Source: Crocosphaera sp038442745
GTDB taxonomy: Bacteria > Cyanobacteriota > Cyanobacteriia > Cyanobacteriales > Microcystaceae
Length of the DNA: 64,000 nt
Direction of reading: 5' to 3'
NCBI RefSeq assembly: GCF_038442745.1
Contig: NZ_JARVCN010000428.1
Coordinates: 5,428 to 69,427, forward strand
This document shows positions 62,749 to 64,000 of the stretch, in pieces. Made by a program: the position numbers and the translations under genes. The stretch's first letter is position 1; every line of letters begins with the position of its first letter. The notes beneath the pieces were generated by a model. That model searched no databases and had not been told where the DNA came from. It worked only from the letters and a program-made list of their open reading frames with translations.

Positions 62749-63762
62749 ATGGCTAAAAATCCTATTTTACGTTGGCTCCCTCCTGCCATGAGTTTGGGGC
62801 TATTTGCCTTATCCCTGTGGACCATACAGCATAACTTACAACACTATCAAGCTGAGAATTTTTGGGACAGCTTATCGAATATTCCCCACAGTCACATTGT
62901 CCTAGCGATCGCTTTAATGGGGCTTAACTACTTTATTATGACGGGATACGAGTGTTTAGGAATTACTTATGTTCGTCGAACTCTCCCCTATACCAAAAAA
63001 GCTTTAGTGGGTATTATTTGTTCTGGCATTAGTAATAGTGTGGGTTTTGCGGTTTTAAGTAGTTGCATGATTCGTTACCGTTTCTACTCAGTTTGGGGGT
63101 TTTCTGTGGCAAAAATCGCCCAAATTTCTGCTTTTTGTAACCTATCATTTTGTTTAGGTTTATTTGTGGTGGGTAGTATTATTTTTATTAAAGAACCTTT
63201 ACCAATTCCCCAATTAATAGAGTTCCCTTTTCTTTCTGTTCGTCCTCTAGGAATTATTTTTCTAGTTGTTATTCTTGCCTATTTATTTTTAACAGTTATT
63301 CGTCAAAAACCTTTAATGGTGGGTAAATGGATTATTCCCCATCTCCCTTTTAGGTTAGCGGTGGCTCAACTGGTCATTTCTGCTTTAGATTGGTGTTTAG
63401 CCGCAGCAGTTTTTTATACTCTTTTACAGGGTTCAGTTTCTTTGTCCTATTCAGAATTTTTTGGAATATATATGTTAGCTCAAGTAGCTGGACTAGCCAG
63501 TAATATTCCTGGAGGACTGGGGATTTTTGAAACGGTCATGATATTATTATTAGCTCCATTAATCACCTCTGAAAATCTATTGGGAACTTTATTAATTTAT
63601 CGCGCTATTTATTATTTTATTCCTTTAAGCGTAGCAGCTGTACTATTAGGGAAGTATGAATGGCATAATTTCTTTCATAAGCAACAATCACAACCTGAAA
63701 CTGTCTCTCATTTCTCAACAACAGTGCAAGAAAAGATGAATATTGACGAATCAATCAGATAA
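62749..63762 (+). CDS. YbhN/MprF-type (lysylphosphatidylglycerol synthetase transmembrane-region) membrane protein
   Basis: 337 residues, about eight membrane segments, with GISNSVGFAVLSSCMIRYRF and SNIPGGLGIFETVMILLLAP near the C-terminus, the conserved GGLGxFE motif of the UPF0104/AglD family. It has no lysyltransferase domain, so it is a flippase-like stand-alone unit, not a full MprF. It might also be the N-terminal half of a split MprF; the window contains no downstream partner before its end. Divergent from aar. Confidence 0.8.
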   Translation: MAKNPILRWLPPAMSLGLFALSLWTIQHNLQHYQAENFWDSLSNIPHSHIVLAIALMGLNYFIMTGYECLGITYVRRTLPYTKKALVGIICSGISNSVGFAVLSSCMIRYRFYSVWGFSVAKIAQISAFCNLSFCLGLFVVGSIIFIKEPLPIPQLIEFPFLSVRPLGIIFLVVILAYLFLTVIRQKPLMVGKWIIPHLPFRLAVAQLVISALDWCLAAAVFYTLLQGSVSLSYSEFFGIYMLAQVAGLASNIPGGLGIFETVMILLLAPLITSENLLGTLLIYRAIYYFIPLSVAAVLLGKYEWHNFFHKQQSQPETVSHFSTTVQEKMNIDESIR

Positions 63763-64000
63763 TAGCAATATCAAAATTAGTTAGCATATTTTTCATATTC
63801 TTAGTTGTCATTCCGAGGAACTACAGCAATTATAGCGATTTTCAATTAAGTGGCGAATCTCAGAATCTAACTTCTGCCCCCTGTCTCTTCTAAAAGATAA
63901 GATGGGTTTTAGAACCGAATTTGTATAAATTGCATTTAGTATGACTTCTGATACCAAATCCGCTCTTGTTATACCCTTTATAAGCTAGAATAGGCAGATG
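63763..64000. other. Right-edge stretch without a gene
   Basis: 238 bases; no supported frame. It contains TCATTCCGAGGAACTACAGC at 63810, which resembles a TCATTCCGAAGCAATGAGGA segment near 38315 and so may be a fragment of a dispersed repeat. Confidence 0.35.

Overview
The window is chromosomal DNA from a cyanobacterium. Chlorophyll synthase (chlG), a CRR7-type NDH-1 assembly factor, a PucC-type pigment-complex transporter, acyl-ACP reductase and a bilin-photoreceptor phototaxis operon are all cyanobacterial hallmarks. The A+T-rich base composition and the frequent octamer GCGATCGC (HIP1) point to a unicellular Crocosphaera/Cyanothece/Synechocystis-like lineage. That placement is inferred from gene content and style; no marker gene was compared.

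Layout. 1-9973: end of an outer-membrane porin, a methyltransferase, a PIG-V-like glycosyltransferase, an amino-acid ABC permease, a peroxiredoxin, a zinc-ribbon Ser/Thr kinase, rpsO, chlG, a ParA ATPase with a coiled-coil partner (candidate McdA/McdB carboxysome-positioning pair) and an S2P-CBS protease. 9974-12259: a gene-poor gap, then fabF and acpP. 12497-26634: a leftward chemotaxis-like operon, pixG-pixH-pixI-pixJ1-(DUF3365 heme protein)-pixJ2-pixL-cheW, about 14 kb. It matches the Synechocystis phototaxis cluster in order, but carries an inserted c-type-heme lipoprotein and a terminal second cheW. Both receptors have cyanobacteriochrome-like GAF domains with a DPCF motif and the canonical second Cys.

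26966-35800: a conserved hypothetical gene, moeA, an exported DUF2252 protein, aroC, a 667-base gap, short-form hisG and clpC. 35858-40640: an accessory stretch with a membrane protein, hicBA, an exported protein, a hicA pseudogene with two in-frame stops beside an intact hicB, an orthocaspase, another exported protein and coding debris. 40639-49796: a Crp-family regulator with a DUF2232 membrane protein, nadK, an LpxB-like glycosyltransferase, an ABC exporter, a PfkB/ribokinase, an EbsA-like protein beside a DRTGG phosphotransacetylase-like protein, and an unlisted 51-residue basic protein read from GTG. 50306-64000: a conserved membrane protein and crr7, a PhnD-type lipoprotein divergent from a membrane DUF3365-HAMP heme sensor, murE, an M48 protease with TPR-like repeats, a PucC-family transporter, a uracil-DNA-glycosylase-family protein, tRNA-Arg(UCU), a J-domain protein with an 81-bp tandem repeat, acyl-ACP reductase and a YbhN/MprF-type membrane protein.

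Together the genes cover light- and redox-guided motility (the pix operon, two heme DUF3365 proteins, an EbsA-like protein), photosynthesis support (chlG, crr7, PucC, possible McdAB), fatty-acid and alkane-precursor metabolism (fabF, acpP, aar), amino-acid and cofactor synthesis (aroC, hisG, moeA, nadK), the cell wall (murE), proteostasis (clpC, S2P, M48) and a small decaying toxin-antitoxin island. No CRISPR array, rRNA, intact insertion sequence or prophage was seen.
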